Assembly (NCBI GenBank): GCA_905250115.1
Contig: CAJNOI010000294.1
Coordinates: 1-64,000 of the forward strand
Reading direction: 5' to 3'
Source: Adineta steineri
Taxonomy: Eukaryota; Rotifera; Eurotatoria; Adinetida; Adinetidae
Length of the DNA: 64,000 nucleotides
Position numbers and translations under genes: made by a program. The notes below the pieces were generated by a model. The model saw only the letters and a program-made list of their open reading frames with translations, was not told where the DNA came from and made no database searches. Of the stretch, positions 27,101-40,297 are shown one piece after another; positions within the stretch are counted from its first letter, which is position 1, and each line of letters begins with the position of its first letter.

Positions 27101-30100
27101 TTTATTTAATATTCTCCGGGTTTTTTTTCACATGAAAAATCACATTTTCTTTTCTTCTTATTTGATGAGAAAAGAAAGCGAATATGTTTATCAATAACTA
27201 CTTCATAATATATAGATTTCTAAGATAGGGAGGTCGGTATATCCGATATGGGCGTTTACTTCTTATTAAGAGCCTTTCTCTTTTTTCTCATCTCTTTACT
27301 TTGAACGCGAGAGTAAGCACATAAAGGAGAGGATGCGTAAATGTGTGAAAGATTATCATCAATCGTCGTCGTTTGTTCTTCGACTCGATAATGTTACATC
27401 TTTCTCTTTTTCGCTGTCAATCGTTGTCGTTGTTGTCGTAGTCGTCGTCGTCGTAGTCAATGATGTAACAAAATTCTATGTTGGTCTTTACCTCCCTTGA
27501 AAATCGTTTATCCAAGGCCCAATACGACTACGCTAATGTTTGAATAAACAAAGGAAAAGAGAATGCAACGACATATGCTTGATTGAACGGAAAATCGTTA
27601 TATATATATACACGTATTTGGTGATAGCCGGTGGTCGATCAACGTTTCTTTAAGTAATTTTATAATGTGTCGACAACACAGCCTCGTCTATTACCATATG
27701 GCTTGTTTATTTTTCCCATCGGTTCTGATTGATCAGACATTGTCGTTACCATCGTCGTCGACCAGACAAAGATATATAGACAACGATCAGTTTGATAATC
27801 TGTTTTTACTAACATCATAGCAGAATTTCTGCTGTTACTAGTTGTTTGTTTTTTTCTCCTGTCATTTCTTTCTCTCTTGATTTCCGTCTTGTTTTCTGTA
27901 ACATCTCAAATCAATCACGTCAACAAGATTTTTTTCTCTTTTTCCTTTGTTGACCGTCTCCATCAGTAGTATTTCATTATAATACTTATTGACCAGTGGC
28001 ATTTCTTTCATCGATACGGCCTCTCATCGCTTGATTTTCATCATACAAAGATATAGAATCATTTATCATCGCGTTATTATTTTAGTTCGGAACACAAAAA
28101 ATAAAAGAAGAAGAAGAAGAAGAAGAAGAAGAAGAAATGTTACTTATATATATATTTACTACGAGAAATACAACTAACTGATATCTTCCGTTTTTTTTCA
28201 TGACTCGATAAATAACTACTTTACAATGATCGATGAGATGTTTAAAGGGAAGAAAAAAATCTAAGATAGAATGATACAGAATCAAAGAAAGAATAGAAGA
28301 TAATATGTATCATCATGATGGAAAACATCCAAAAAAAAGAAAGAAAAAAAGAAAGACATAAAATAACGAAGATGAAAAAAGACATCCGTCTTTGCATATT
28401 GTCGATTAAGCTCGTCAGTTTTCTCAACTATTTGTGTTTATCTGCAGTCTTATAGACGAATCAACATCTAATTTTCAAGAAAAACATAGAATAAAGAATA
28501 AAACTAATAGAACAAGTTCAAATGACTGTATTTCTTTTGCTTGTTAATTATTTCCATATTTTTCTTTGTCGTCAATGTTCTGCTCTTCTTCATCTAATAA
28601 TCATCATGTAGTTTTTGCACTCAAACAAATCTTATCAGGAAAGAAGAGAAAAAAAAAGAAAGACTCGTAAAACGCTTCAGTTTTCTATACATATACATAA
28701 TCAACAGTGCGCATAACTTAATCTAAGAGGTTCTGCGCGCGCGCTCTCTCTCCCTGTCTCTCTCTCTTTCTCTTCTTATCCCCATGCATATATATATATA
28801 TATATATTTGTAGATGTGTGTGTGTGTGTGCGTGTATATCGAGTAGAAGGAGTGGGCTAGTGCCATCTCTCTCTCTCTTTCTCTCTAGGATTTTCCTCTT
28901 TGCATCGTCTTCTTCTCGTGTATCATCGTCATCATCGTTATTACGGACGATTTCTTTTGTTACGCGTTTGTACGTAGTATAAGTTGCGCTGAGGCCATAT
29001 GCTAAGGCAATGTTTTTGTGCATTCTAGATTAACAAGCTTTCATTCTGAATATATAACATATACAATCACATATACACATTAGTAGGTGGTAGCGACAAC
29101 TAGTTACCTTCGAGCTCTATGATGGCATAACGTTGAACATCACTTTTCTTTTCTTCTTTTCTTTTCATTTGTCTGTTCTGTCTATGTACATATTATTTTT
29201 TCTTCTTCTTCTTCTTGTTCGTCTTCGTCTTCTTCTTCTTTCATTCTCATACTCACTCTCCTCATTCATATCATCGAGGTACAATGTCTCGCTCATTTCT
29301 CTCTTCGTTATATATATATATATATAACGAGGCAATTTGATTGAAAAAAAATCATTTGCTTCATGATCAATCTACCCCCCTGTGTGATGTCATGATGAAT
29401 ATTGATCGAATCGTACACATACAAGCACGTTTTAGATTTTTCGACAATCAATATATGAGGTGATAATCTGATAAAAAACAATAAAATGGCCGCCGCCATA
29501 TCGGTGCGAATACCAGCTGGTAAACTGGGCACAGTTCGTGTTGATCGAACTATGGATGTTTATCCAGCATCTGTAACAAATGATGAAAATAATTTTAATA
29601 CGAATTCTTCAACATCATGTATTCCAACTATGGCTTTACATCGTCAATTGACGAAAACAGCTGTAACATCAAGTCCAAAGCCATTGATCATTGATCTTAG
29701 TGAACATCAAATAGAACAACATGATGAAGAAAATAGTTTTATGCCAGTTACAAAATGGACTGACAATACAAATGGTAATAATAATAATAATAATAACAAT
29801 AATAACAATAATAATGTTCTCGATGATGAACAAGTATCTGATATCGCAGTTATTTATTCCTTAGTTCGAAATACATCAACTCGTGAAGCATTATCACCAA
29901 AAATAATCGTTTCACCAACATCACCAACTATTATTAAAAATACTTCACGTTCACATACAACGAAAAATTATACATTAGAAGCTCCATTAACGCCCGTTGT
30001 AACTCATACTTCAAAACAAGCACAAATCAAATCATTATCATCCGCACGTACAAATAATACTTCAATTCCAATAGTAGCAGCTCCAGATTCATTAGAATCA

Positions 30101-33100
30101 TCTATAAATACAAATATAACTCCACCAAGTCCACCATCAGTACGTATACAAACATCAACTTCGTTTACATCACATGATCGACCATCAGTACCATCAGTTG
30201 CAATAAAACCTCGTCCATATTCATTTCGAAGTGCAATTAATCCAGGAAATGAAATATCAACAAATCAAACAAATAATAAATCGAATCATTCTACTTCTCA
30301 ATCAGTACGTTCACGTCGTTCATTTCGAGTACCCCCCCGTAATGTTATCGAACGACAAATATCGAATTTAACCGGACGTGTATCACAATTACATGATTCA
30401 TTTCTTGCTCGTCTATCAGATTTCACATCGAGTACAAGTAGTCGTCATCGAAATCGTTCCTTAACATCTTTACATACACATTCAGTTAATATCATTAATC
30501 CAAATGAAACTGAACTACATTCAACACAAAATTCATCTAATATACGTCATCAACGACGTACAATGAAACCACGACCGAAATCGGAAACTTATGAGGATCA
30601 TCATCGTGTCAATGCAGGTAAATCATCTTGCATCATCATCATCTTCATTATTATTATTATCAATGGGTGTTTGGTTATTGTTGCACGAAACGTATTTTTC
30701 TTTCCTCCTTCTTTTTCTTTCTTCGCTTGCTTTTGCATACACAATTAGTTAAGAATGTAATCATATTTCGATTCGATTAGTGTTATGAACAACGTATATA
30801 TGATGATGATACGTTTTATACATATACATATATATGTGTATGTGTATATATATATATATATATATTGATAGACAGACAGACATATAAAGGCGAGAAAATG
30901 ACATTTTGAGATGAAAAGAAATAAATGAATAGAATCTTTGTTATGGACAAAAACAAAAGATGAGATTATTATTTGACCATGAAAAAAGATGATGAAGAGA
31001 AATGACATAGACATTATTAACTTGAACAAGGCCATCTTGATGAATACATATATTTATATATATATATATATGTGTATGTCTATGACTTCTAGACGTAGAA
31101 AACTGATATTTAATTGTGTTAATAGAAAAATTAATTTAAAAAAAAAGGAAATATATTTTGTTTTCTATTCTATTAGATTTCTTCCCTACTACTGTTTATT
31201 GATATTTTGGAAAGGAAAAGAGAAAAAAAAATGTCTGTTCTCATATTACAAATAGTTTTATACAGCTCTAATTATATCCAACTAAGGTTATTTTTTCGTT
31301 TTTTTTTCCTTCCATATTTTCTTTCACTGAATATGCATGTGATTGTGGCATTCAAAGCATGGTTTATAGCATTCCGATGTTATCCCAACATCTCATATCA
31401 TCGCTTGTATGTTGATGGATAACGTTTGTTGAATGTCGTCAAAAGAAAAGGCTTCTTTCTTCTTACATTACATACTCATCAATCTTTGTCATTTATATCA
31501 TATCAAATCTAAAACATAAAAATTCTTTGCTTTTTCAAAGAATAAAAAACTAAAGTTTTCTTCTTCTTCTTCTTCTTCTTCTTTTTTTCGGATAATTTCT
31601 ATCAACACAAAACGCCCTCGTCCTTGTCTGCATCATATTCTTTCAATCTATCAACAATATCCTGTCGTTGTATATTATTATGATTATGATTATTATTATT
31701 CTAACTTGTCGTGCGTTCTATAGATGTGTATAAGCAAACGACGAAACTAATGACAATCAGAAGAGCTGTTTATAGTAGAGAAAGATGAAGAAGAAAAAAA
31801 GAAAGAAAGAAAGATAACACAGGATACATCCTACATATTTTTACCCTCTATGTCATTGAAATAGATACATTATTTGATTATTTTTTCAAAGTATAAATAG
31901 AAAAGAAAAAAAAAAACTAGAGAATTTCTTTTTTTTGTTTTTATTAGCGGGTTCATATGCTCAGTTGACTCTTCTTGGTCAACCAAAACTAAATTCAATA
32001 TCAACACAAAAATTAATTCCAAATGATAATCAAAATGGTCGAGTACCATTTCGAACAAATAGTCAAACAGGTTCTATTCCGGAACGATCGAATAGTACAA
32101 TAAGTTCACATTCATTACAAGCTACATTTGATACAAAAAAAGCAAAAGAAAATTATGAACGAATTTCTAAACAACTTGAAGTATGATCGATTTTTCCTTT
32201 TATATGTAGAAAAAAAAAGATGATGTTTTGTTTTTAAAGAAATCAAAAGCAGATCTTGATCGACAAAGAGCAAAAGGTCCAAGTCATAATCCAACAAAAG
32301 TTGCATTTATTGAAAATCAAATTCGACAATATGAACAACAATTAAATGAAATAAGACGACGTTTAGATTTAATTGAAGTATGTACATATCGGAAGTTTCT
32401 TATTATTATTTAACATAAATTTCTATTTAGTCATCGGTTGATGTTTCATCTGTTAAACCAAGTTTCAGTGCTGAAAATCTTGGTAATCAACCATCTTCCT
32501 TTATTGAATCATCATCATCATCAACTCGTACATCAACTGTAAGTTACAAATAAGAAAACACTTCTTTTTTTTACAATTACTTACTAAGAATTCATTTAAT
32601 CCTAATCCCCCGCATATATTTCTACAGCGATCTGATCGTACTAGTGGTCACAAAAAACAAAATTCATTACCTGAATCAGCCGTTCTACAAATAATAAATG
32701 TAGCTGTTCCTACAGCTCCACCACCGGCAGCAGTTAGTTCACCATTACAGCAAATTAAACGTAGATTACATCCTGGGAGATCTGAGACTTATGAACTCTC
32801 AAAGGTAATAGACACCGATATTAGAAATATATAAATTAGCTTTATTAAAGATATCAGAATTATTTAATTGATTCTTTTAAAAAAAAATCTGCTTAATTAA
32901 TTACTTTATACTCATTCGTTTGCTATCGAATGTTAAAGCTTTCATTATTTATTCTTATAGTGGTATATCAGTGATGAAGTAAGTTTTCTATATATATTGT
33001 CGTCATAATTTCTTCTTAATTGCTTTGCTTTCAATCCAATTCGTTATATAATTTAATATTAATAATATAATTAATATATATATTTATTTATTTATTTATT

Positions 33101-36100
33101 TATTTAGTATGGAGATCCATTAAATACAATTCTTCCAACGGATGATCGAAATACGTTTCGAGTAAGAAAATATTTTATTCAATTAATTAATTAATTTGAA
33201 TTTATTTAGGATACATTTGATAATGATGATGAATTTAATGAAGTAAATATTGATATCTAAAATAAAATCTAATGTTTTTTTTTAATTATTCTTCTTATCA
33301 ATTAGTTACCATCAAAAACATCTATATCATCATTTGACGATATACAACAATTTATTAATGTATCTAATTGGGCACCATTAACTGTTTTTCTTAGTTTCCT
33401 TCTTAATGACCCAAACAGTGATTCAAATTGCTTGGTAAATATACATATAAATTTGTATCAGATAAATATATAATATTGAATAAATTTAGTTATTCTATTT
33501 TCTAACGGAAGAATTACGTGTAAGAAAAGCAGAAAGTCGAACCGAATTAATTCGATGGATATTTGAAATTCATTCCACATTCACTATGAATGGCAGCGTA
33601 TGTATTTTTCCTTTTTATGAAGTAAAATTTTCGTTTCTTTTATATAGCCCTTGTACATTGGCCTTCCACAATTACAAATCGATTCAATAAATCGTTATCT
33701 AGAAACTCAATCACAAGATATCAATGATGATATTAAATTAATTTTCAATGATGCTAAAGATTTTGCACGATCAGTTATAATCGATCGACAATTACCTGAT
33801 TTTAATCATAAACGAACAACTGGTAATTAAAGTTTTATTTAACTAGATCGATCTCTATTATCAACAATTTTTAGGTCACTATCGTGATGTTGATTTTTCT
33901 TCGATTTCAAAACAAAATCATTTTATTGAAGAAACACTTCGATCAAAATTTGAATCGTATTATAAATCAAATATTGATGATTGGAACAGTATGAAAAATT
34001 CTAAAGAGTATGTTTGAAAATTAAAATAATATTCAATTAATTATTTCTATATATATTTTAAGTCTTGCGTTAATATGTTCATTAGCAACATATTTAAAAC
34101 GTTGTGATATTAAAAAATGTGGGAACATTCCATTGGAAAAAATTCCGAAATTTCTCGATCGAGAACAAAAACGTTTATTATCAAAATTACCACGAGCAAC
34201 AACAACTAAACGGATTAAAGATCATCAATTAAATGAACATCAATTTATTTATCAAACTTTATGTCAAGTTTGTTCAAAACCATTATGGGGTATTAATTAT
34301 CAAGGTTATTTATGTGGATGTAAGATGATAATTTCAAACGTATGGTGTAGAATAAATAAATAACTTTAATTTTTTGATTAGATTGTCAACAAGCATTTCA
34401 TCGTGAATGTGCATTAAATAGTGAAAAATGTTTAAAAGATCGAAAAACATACAGTATTACAAATCCTGTTCTAAGTAAACCACGAAAACTCGCAAAAAAT
34501 CCTTCAAGTAAGTTTCGAGATTTCTCTATCTAATTGTTAATTAAAAAGAATCTTTTGTATACTACTATCCTCTTCATTTCATCCGCTCGCAGGATCATTT
34601 TCAGCTGATAGTATAATTCCACCTTTATTTGGCATGCATTTTTCATGTATGCAACAAAATATACAACAACAAGTTATTTTACCACAACGAACTCGACGTT
34701 CACTCGGCCAAAATAATATTCTATTTAATGGAATTTATATCGGTATTTTCTATTTCGTAAAATTCATATCGTCTCGTGAATAATCTTTTCTGTGTTCATG
34801 TTTGTTTTTTGAATGAATGAATTGAATATGATTAAATATTTTTTTCTAGGTCCAACAAGAACTGTAAGTTTGAATGATGAACGTCCAGAAACTATTCGTA
34901 AGTTTAATTCAAATTGATTATATAAGTTCGAATGTTTTTCTTTTCTAGCAAATGATGTTTATGAAAATATGTCAACTATAAATGAAAGCAATGGTAAATG
35001 AACATTTTAATAAGTATATAAAATGAATTTTTTTATTTCAGATATGTCCAATGGAAATTCATTATCTGCGCAAGAACAGAATAAAAATTCAACGTAAAAA
35101 AGAAATTTTTAATATAGAAAAAATCAATATGAATATTTATTTATGTAAATAGTTTGGGGCGACGTTTTAGCGATCGACAACCACAACCAAATCGGCCTAC
35201 ATCTAAACATCGTTCGAGCAGGTAAATATATGTTATTCGGAATAGTATATATAAAAAAATATAATTCATTTCAGTGAAAGCGACGATAGTGATGAGGGGT
35301 ATTGAATAAATATATATTTTTATTATTATTATTTCCTAAATTCTTTTTCACCTATTGTCGATTTTCATTTACACATTGCCTTTCTTTTATTTTTGCCAAC
35401 AAATGCATGATAGTATATAGCGATGAAAACGAGCAGGAGAAAGAGAATAATTATTATTCAAATAAAATTCACTATTTAGCGTTTTTTTATTATTAACGCA
35501 TGAGTTATCAATTTACAATATATATGATATTATTATTTTTTTTTATTATAATCTTTGTCGTGCTGATTCGTCAGCATGTGCTTTTATTTTTATCATAAGA
35601 CATTTTGACAAAAAAAAACGCTGCTTTTCTTGTTCATATATTTTCTAATTCGAATTTTTCAAATGAATATTTTCTCTTTCTAGTAATCCACAAATGGGTG
35701 GAAATACAATTGAAGAAATTCTTAGTCGTGCTGAAAGTGAAACAATGAATCAACAACAAGATTCAACAAATCAAAAGTAAGTTTATACATATAAATATAA
35801 TCTTACTCATATAAATGATTAGAATGACAAATGATTTCATTTCAAATTCTGATATAATTAATCAACAATCAACAATAACTGATGGTGACAGTGATCTTGA
35901 AGCTGATGTGAATACATTACCAAATTTAAGTGATTTTATTCCAAATGATGTTCTTCAAGCACTTTATCAATCACGTGAATGGAAATTACAGACAACAATC
36001 AATGAATTAATTCATACGGAACGTACACATTTAAAAGGTTTAAAAATAATGAAAAAATGTTTTCGTGAACCAATGGAACGTTTTCAAGGAATGAGTCCGG

Positions 36101-39100
36101 TTGAACTTGATTGTATATTTCGAAATCTTGATCAACTTATTAATTTACATAGTAATAAGAAATACTTATTTTCTATTAATTAATTCTTGTGTTTTTTTTT
36201 CAAGCTCAATTTAAATATGCACTTCGTCAACATCGTGAAGATGCAAAAGATCATGTTGTTCGTCATATTGGTGATTTAATTCTCAAATTTGTACGAATCT
36301 ATTTTTATATTGATCATTAAATAAAATTTTGTGCTTTTTTTCTTAGCTCGATGGTGATAAAGGTGAACAATTTGCTCGTGCATGTGCTTATTTTATTGAA
36401 GATCAATCGCAAGCATTGAAATTAATCAAGAAAAAAGAACAATCATCAGATTTTGCAGCAGTTATGCGAGTAAATATATTTAAAGATAAAATAAATTAAA
36501 AATTCTTCTTCTTCTTCTTTTTTCTTCATTCAAAAAAGAACTGTGAATCAAATCCATTATGTCGTCGTTTAACATTAAAAGATTATTTACCATCTGTAAT
36601 GACACGTTTTACAAAATTAAAAATGTTATGTGAAGCAATGAAAAAATTTGTTTCGGATGATGAAATTGAAAGTGAAAAATTAAGTAAATGTGTTGAATGT
36701 GCTGATAGTATATTAAAACGTATGAATTATGCACGTTTAAAAAAAGAACAAGAAGCGTTATTAAAACAAATTAAATCAAATCTTGATATACAAATACCAA
36801 ATGATGATAAATCAATTAATTTACAAAATCTTCAAGTAAAGAATTGATCCATTGAAATATTTTAATTTCTTTTCTTGTTTTAAAGGATTGTCTTGAAGTT
36901 ACAAATAATCGTTTGATTTATTCTGGTACATTAAAATTATTACCAGATATAACAACACAAAAAACAGAATTTGAATGTTGTCTTTTTACGGATATATTTG
37001 TTTTTTTTCAAAAAATACCATTGCAATTATCCGAACAACGTGGAATTGAAGAAACATATCGTTACGTATTAAAAGAACATCAACGTGATGCAAATAGTGG
37101 ACGTCATACGCGACCAAGAACAGCCGTACCAGGAACACGATATACAGCAGCACAAAATTTTATTTTAACACCGGTTATTCGTCTCGATCATTTATTAATT
37201 AAAAAGAAAGCTTGCGGAGGTAATTTAATTATAATAGACTAGAGGTCCCTGTGAACAGTTAGGATTTCATATTATAGGGAAAACTGACTCAATAAAAAGT
37301 GAGTAGTGTCGTCAAACTTGAAAGTTGAATTCAATTGTTCTCTTCCCTTCATCGTCACTCTTGTTCTACTTACCCAGTTATTCCTGTTTCCCTTACTCAT
37401 ACTCTCCCTGTTCACTCTCCTCCCTCCTACTGTCACCTTCTTGCAGATGGATAGTTGAATGCTTAAGTTCAAGTGTGAGGTGTGGCATACATGCAAAAAA
37501 TTTGGATAATTCTTAAAGCTGCGATTAACTAAAATATAGGACAGACATATTTTCTTTTTTTATTGCTTTGAAAGGGTAGTCCTCATTGAAAAATTTTAGA
37601 GATATTGAAAAACTATGTTAATTCTATCTTTTAGGTGCTCGTTCATTCTATGTCATTGATACAGATAAAAAACAATTGATTGAAGTTGAAGCTAATTCCA
37701 AAGATGATCTTGAAAAGTAATTATTAATATTATTTATTTAAATAATTAATTTGTTTTTGTACTATTCAGATGGTTAGAATGGATTGAAAAAGCTCGAAAA
37801 CCATTTGAAAAACCTAAATTATCTTCTATTTCTTCATCGAATGAAAAAACTCTAAATCCATCTATTTCTTCTCAATCAATAACATCAACAACATCATCAA
37901 CAATAACACCACGGTAAGAATTTATTTTTTTTCATTAAATAAAACCTATTATGTTATTTTGCTAATTAAAGATCTGCAATTATTGAAGAACAAGCAAATA
38001 TTCAATTAGTTGCACCTAATCAAGTTAAAATAATTGATAAACAAACATTAATTGAAGATACACCTGAATCATTATTAAATGCCATTCTTGAGAAGGATAA
38101 GGAACTGAAACGTTTATTACATGAAAAAGAATTGCTCCTTTCACGTCTTCTCAACATTCCTCAAGATCAAATTAAAGATATACCAGGAAATGTAAGAATA
38201 TCTTTTCTTTATCTCATATATATATATATATATTTTGTTTACTTCTTATATTTAGATTGCAATAACACAACCAACTAAATCAATATCATCATTAGAAGCA
38301 ATTACAAATGCAGCTAGTTGTCGTAAATATTTCATATATATATTATTATTTTTTCTTATTAATCATAATTCAATTAGATAATCAATTAATACAAACAATA
38401 AGTCAAACACAAAATCGAGCAGCAAAAGATAAAAAAACATCCACAATTGAAGTTCAATCATTATGGACACCATTAACACAACTTGGTGAACAACTTACTC
38501 TAGCTTTGGTAATTTATTTTCATAAAATTAAATTAAATTAAAAAAAATTTTTTTTTCTCTTATTCATTTAGAAATTATCAAATAATCAAAAACAAGAAGG
38601 TCTTTCAGTGCGTGATTATCGTTCATCAAATTTTGATCATTTAAATCCACTATTAAGACGAAATAGTAGTAGTTCAAGTAGTGCATTAACAATAACACCA
38701 TCCATTCTTAGTAATCTATCACAACCATATTCAGATTTAAAAGATTCATTATCAATGTCATCACTTCATTCATCTGAATCACTTGGTTCAGTAGCTATTC
38801 CATTACAACAACAACAACAACAACCACTACCACCACAAACATTTACTGATTTAATTCATTTTGAATCTCGTTCACCAACATCAAATGAACAACAATTATC
38901 ATCGATAACTGATTTAGATGAAACTATTAAATCATTACCATCAACATCTAAACCACAACAATTACATATGGCAACAGAAGTTGTTGAACGTTATGATGAA
39001 GGTGTTTTTGATGATGGTACAACAAGTCAAACAGAAGAAGATGAAAATAATAGTGCTGTTATGGCTGATAGTGATGATGAAGATGAAATTGAACATTTTG

Positions 39101-39399
39101 ATTCAACTGATAGTATAAATACTGCTGTTGAAAATGCTCAACAACATTCAAATAGTTATTTAATGCAAATAAATAATATTCAAACAAATTTAGATAATTC
39201 AAATAATGCATCAACAGAAGCTCAAACAGTTAATCTAGGTAAATATGATACTAAATATTTGTTTTAATTTCTATTTTTTTCTTATTTTTTTTCAGACATG
39301 TTTGAAGAAGAAGTTTATGACAATGTTAAATCCAATAATTCATCAATAACAAATGATAATGATAAGAATATATTACGTAATACAACAAGCGATGCATGA
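24194..39399 (+). CDS. PDZ-RH-C1-DH-PH RhoGEF (DRhoGEF2 / ARHGEF11-12 family)
   Basis: About 33 exons. Exons 1-4 (24194-24207, 24264-24298, 24354-24502, 27032-27089) plus the start of exon 5 (31948-32180) encode the PDZ: NVIIQRDRFGYGLTVSGDNP, IIKVNGTRVTHCTHIDVV, SGSYAQLTLLGQP. Coiled-coil linker 32240-32377. The RH (RGS-like) domain runs 33306-34319 (WAPLTVFLSFLLNDPNS, FYFLTEELRVRKAESRTE). A C1 zinc finger spans 34073-34507 (HQFIYQTLCQVCSKPLWG, then CQQAFHREC). DH is in 35823-36835 (TTINELIHTERTHLKGLKIM, LPSVMTRFTKLKML), PH in 36886-37913 (RLIYSGTLKLLPD, FECCLFTDIFVFFQK, DDLEKWLEWIEKARKP). The tail (to 39399) has a coiled coil, Ser/Gln-rich stretches and YDNV. The family links Galpha12/13 (bound by RH) to Rho activation. 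Introns are mostly 50-80 bp; two are 2.5 and 4.9 kb. The C1 between RH and DH matches the invertebrate form. Confidence 0.9.
24593..25177 (-). CDS. Nested antisense gene in RhoGEF intron 3, unknown protein
   Basis: A single open frame of 194 codons on the strand opposite the RhoGEF, wholly inside the 2.5-kb intron 24503-27031. The start MVTTEHRRFSSKSTHAPCPP is well placed, and the composition is balanced (many E, H, Y, D, R), unlike the low-complexity translations of random AT-rich frames. Segments such as RSREYIKLDQGVYIRSDQTG and KTTLESLAATLSSHEHYYQN look like a folded cytoplasmic protein. No signal peptide or membrane segment is present. I do not recognise the family. Third-position AT bias matches neighbouring real exons. 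I think it is a real nested gene but cannot name a function. Confidence 0.6.
   Translation of the reverse strand: MVTTEHRRFSSKSTHAPCPPTQHIFQSGIPINPSLSKSTKIKDLRQVNILNELYPFQDMKTHVQETIEIIPQPVSCERIFHSYIDDHTNLRSREYIKLDQGVYIRSDQTGHLYTNDNIDFDHRFKLDFYSTTLYIFPKQRHEKFISEIRYIPEHITIKYKTTLESLAATLSSHEHYYQNIQDFYHITKDIFYRI
28105..28136. repeat. (AAG)n microsatellite
   Basis: About ten AAG units in the large RhoGEF intron; the purine run is on the + strand. No function is implied. Confidence 0.9.
28730..28840. promoter_or_regulatory. GC/CT/TA/TG-repeat cluster upstream of alternative exon
   Basis: Adjacent blocks of GCGCGCGCG, CTCTCTC-type, (TA)n and (TG)n lie ~650-750 bp upstream of the alternative RhoGEF first exon. 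CT/GA repeats are bound by GAGA-type factors in other animals, so this may mark the internal promoter. That role is inference from position and composition. Confidence 0.35.
29486..30617 (+). CDS. Alternative first coding exon of the RhoGEF
   Basis: An open frame of 377 codons plus one base, from ATG at 29486 (MAAAISVRIPAGKLGTVRVD) to a GTAAAT donor at 30618. In-frame stops (TGA TAA) directly precede the ATG, so it is a first exon, not a cassette. It ends in phase 1, exactly like the constitutive exon 4 (27089), so both can splice to the exon at 31948. The product would swap the first two thirds of the PDZ for a Ser/Thr/Asn-rich region with a poly-Asn run (~residues 98-110), a basic segment (SVRSRRSFRVPPRN) and PRPKSETYEDHHR. 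The open frame continues past 30617 to 30748, but that extension has an intron-like low-complexity translation. It could alternatively belong to an independent gene, but no other in-phase acceptor with coding support was seen. Confidence 0.7.
37220..37634. repeat. Insert-like sequence in an enlarged PH-domain intron
   Basis: This intron is 415 bp where its neighbours are 50-80 bp. Its middle (37313-37475) is less AT-rich and pyrimidine-rich on the + strand. It is bounded by imperfect inverted ends: ACTTGAAAGTTGAATTCAAT from 37316 and, on the other side, GGATAGTTGAATGCTTAAG continuing to TTCAAGTGT at ~37448-37475. The same end motifs occur around the minisatellites at 56.8-57.5 kb. I read it as a small inserted element, probably non-coding. 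Confidence 0.5.
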
Positions 39400-40297
39400 A
39401 TATTTTTTCTGGAATGAATGATGTTTTATGTCTTATTCTTTGGTGCTCTCTTTTTTCCGCCATGATTTGTCTTCTGATTTTTTTGTTTCTCTTACTTTCA
39501 ACATTCTATGCACACACTGATGAAAAACTTTAATTCGATTATATATAGACACATATCTATATATCCACCATGCACTATGTCTGCCTGTTTTTAATATGCT
39601 TTTTTAAAAAAATAAACAATTTTTTTTCTTCTTCTTTCTTATTACTGATGTCCATCGCGATATTATCCAGATCAAAGAAATCAATTAGATTCTGTGCTAT
39701 AATCTTCTGCTTTTTGTCAACTGAGAAAAACATCAAAACAAAATATATTTGAACAATCTTCTTTTTTTTTTGTGTATTTCTGCGCGTTTACATTTGTTCT
39801 ACTTTCTTCTTTTTTTTGTCTACTTCTTTGTGTATAGTTTTTCTTTTGGTTGGCACTTATGCGCATCATCTTTTTTTTTTCTACTTTTTACTCGCAACGA
39901 ACCTTGTGTGCGGATTCTCGCGCTCTCTGTGCATATACGGTGTGTGAGAATGTTGATTATTTCGTTTTTACATTGTTCTCTTTTTTTCTTTTACAAATGG
40001 CGGATTCGATGAATGTGTTTTTTTTTCTTTTTCTTAAAGTATATATATATATTTTTTGCTTGTTGCTGCCTTCCATTTTGTCATCAACAAAAAAATTAAG
40101 TCAATAAGTAGTGATTCATTTTTTGATTGATTAATTCATTTATAATGCTACATTTGTCAAGTTGTTTTTTTTCCTATCAGACAAATTACTATGGGTTCAT
40201 CATCAACTAAGAATTTGACTTTGTAATATAGGTCGAAATAATTTTATTCAGTTAAAACTTCTCTGATAAACACACATAAAACAATGTATTGTTTTTT
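39400..40297. other. Convergent 3' region between RhoGEF and KIF9
   Basis: T-rich 3' UTR-like sequence of two convergent genes with many T runs. AATAAA-like signals appear near 39610. Open frames here are poly-Phe-rich artefacts. Confidence 0.5.

Larger units (their letters stand above)
27090..31947. other. Large RhoGEF intron with internal promoter region
   Basis: This 4.9-kb intron separates the two halves of the PDZ coding sequence. It holds simple repeats: GTCGTC near 27433-27460, (AAG)n at 28105-28136, a GC/CT/TA/TG cluster at 28730-28840, TTC runs at ~29200-29240 and ~31560-31582. It also contains the alternative first exon at 29486-30617. Nothing else coding is supported. Confidence 0.6.

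Noticed and set aside
28718..29023. 101-codon minus-strand frame
   Set aside because: Translation of CT, TA and TG simple repeats (RERDG, HTHTHTH, IYIYIY).
30618..30748. Read-through end of the alternative RhoGEF exon
   Set aside because: The frame continues past a GTAAAT donor into Ile/Phe-rich intron-like sequence; splicing at 30617 gives a phase match with 31948.
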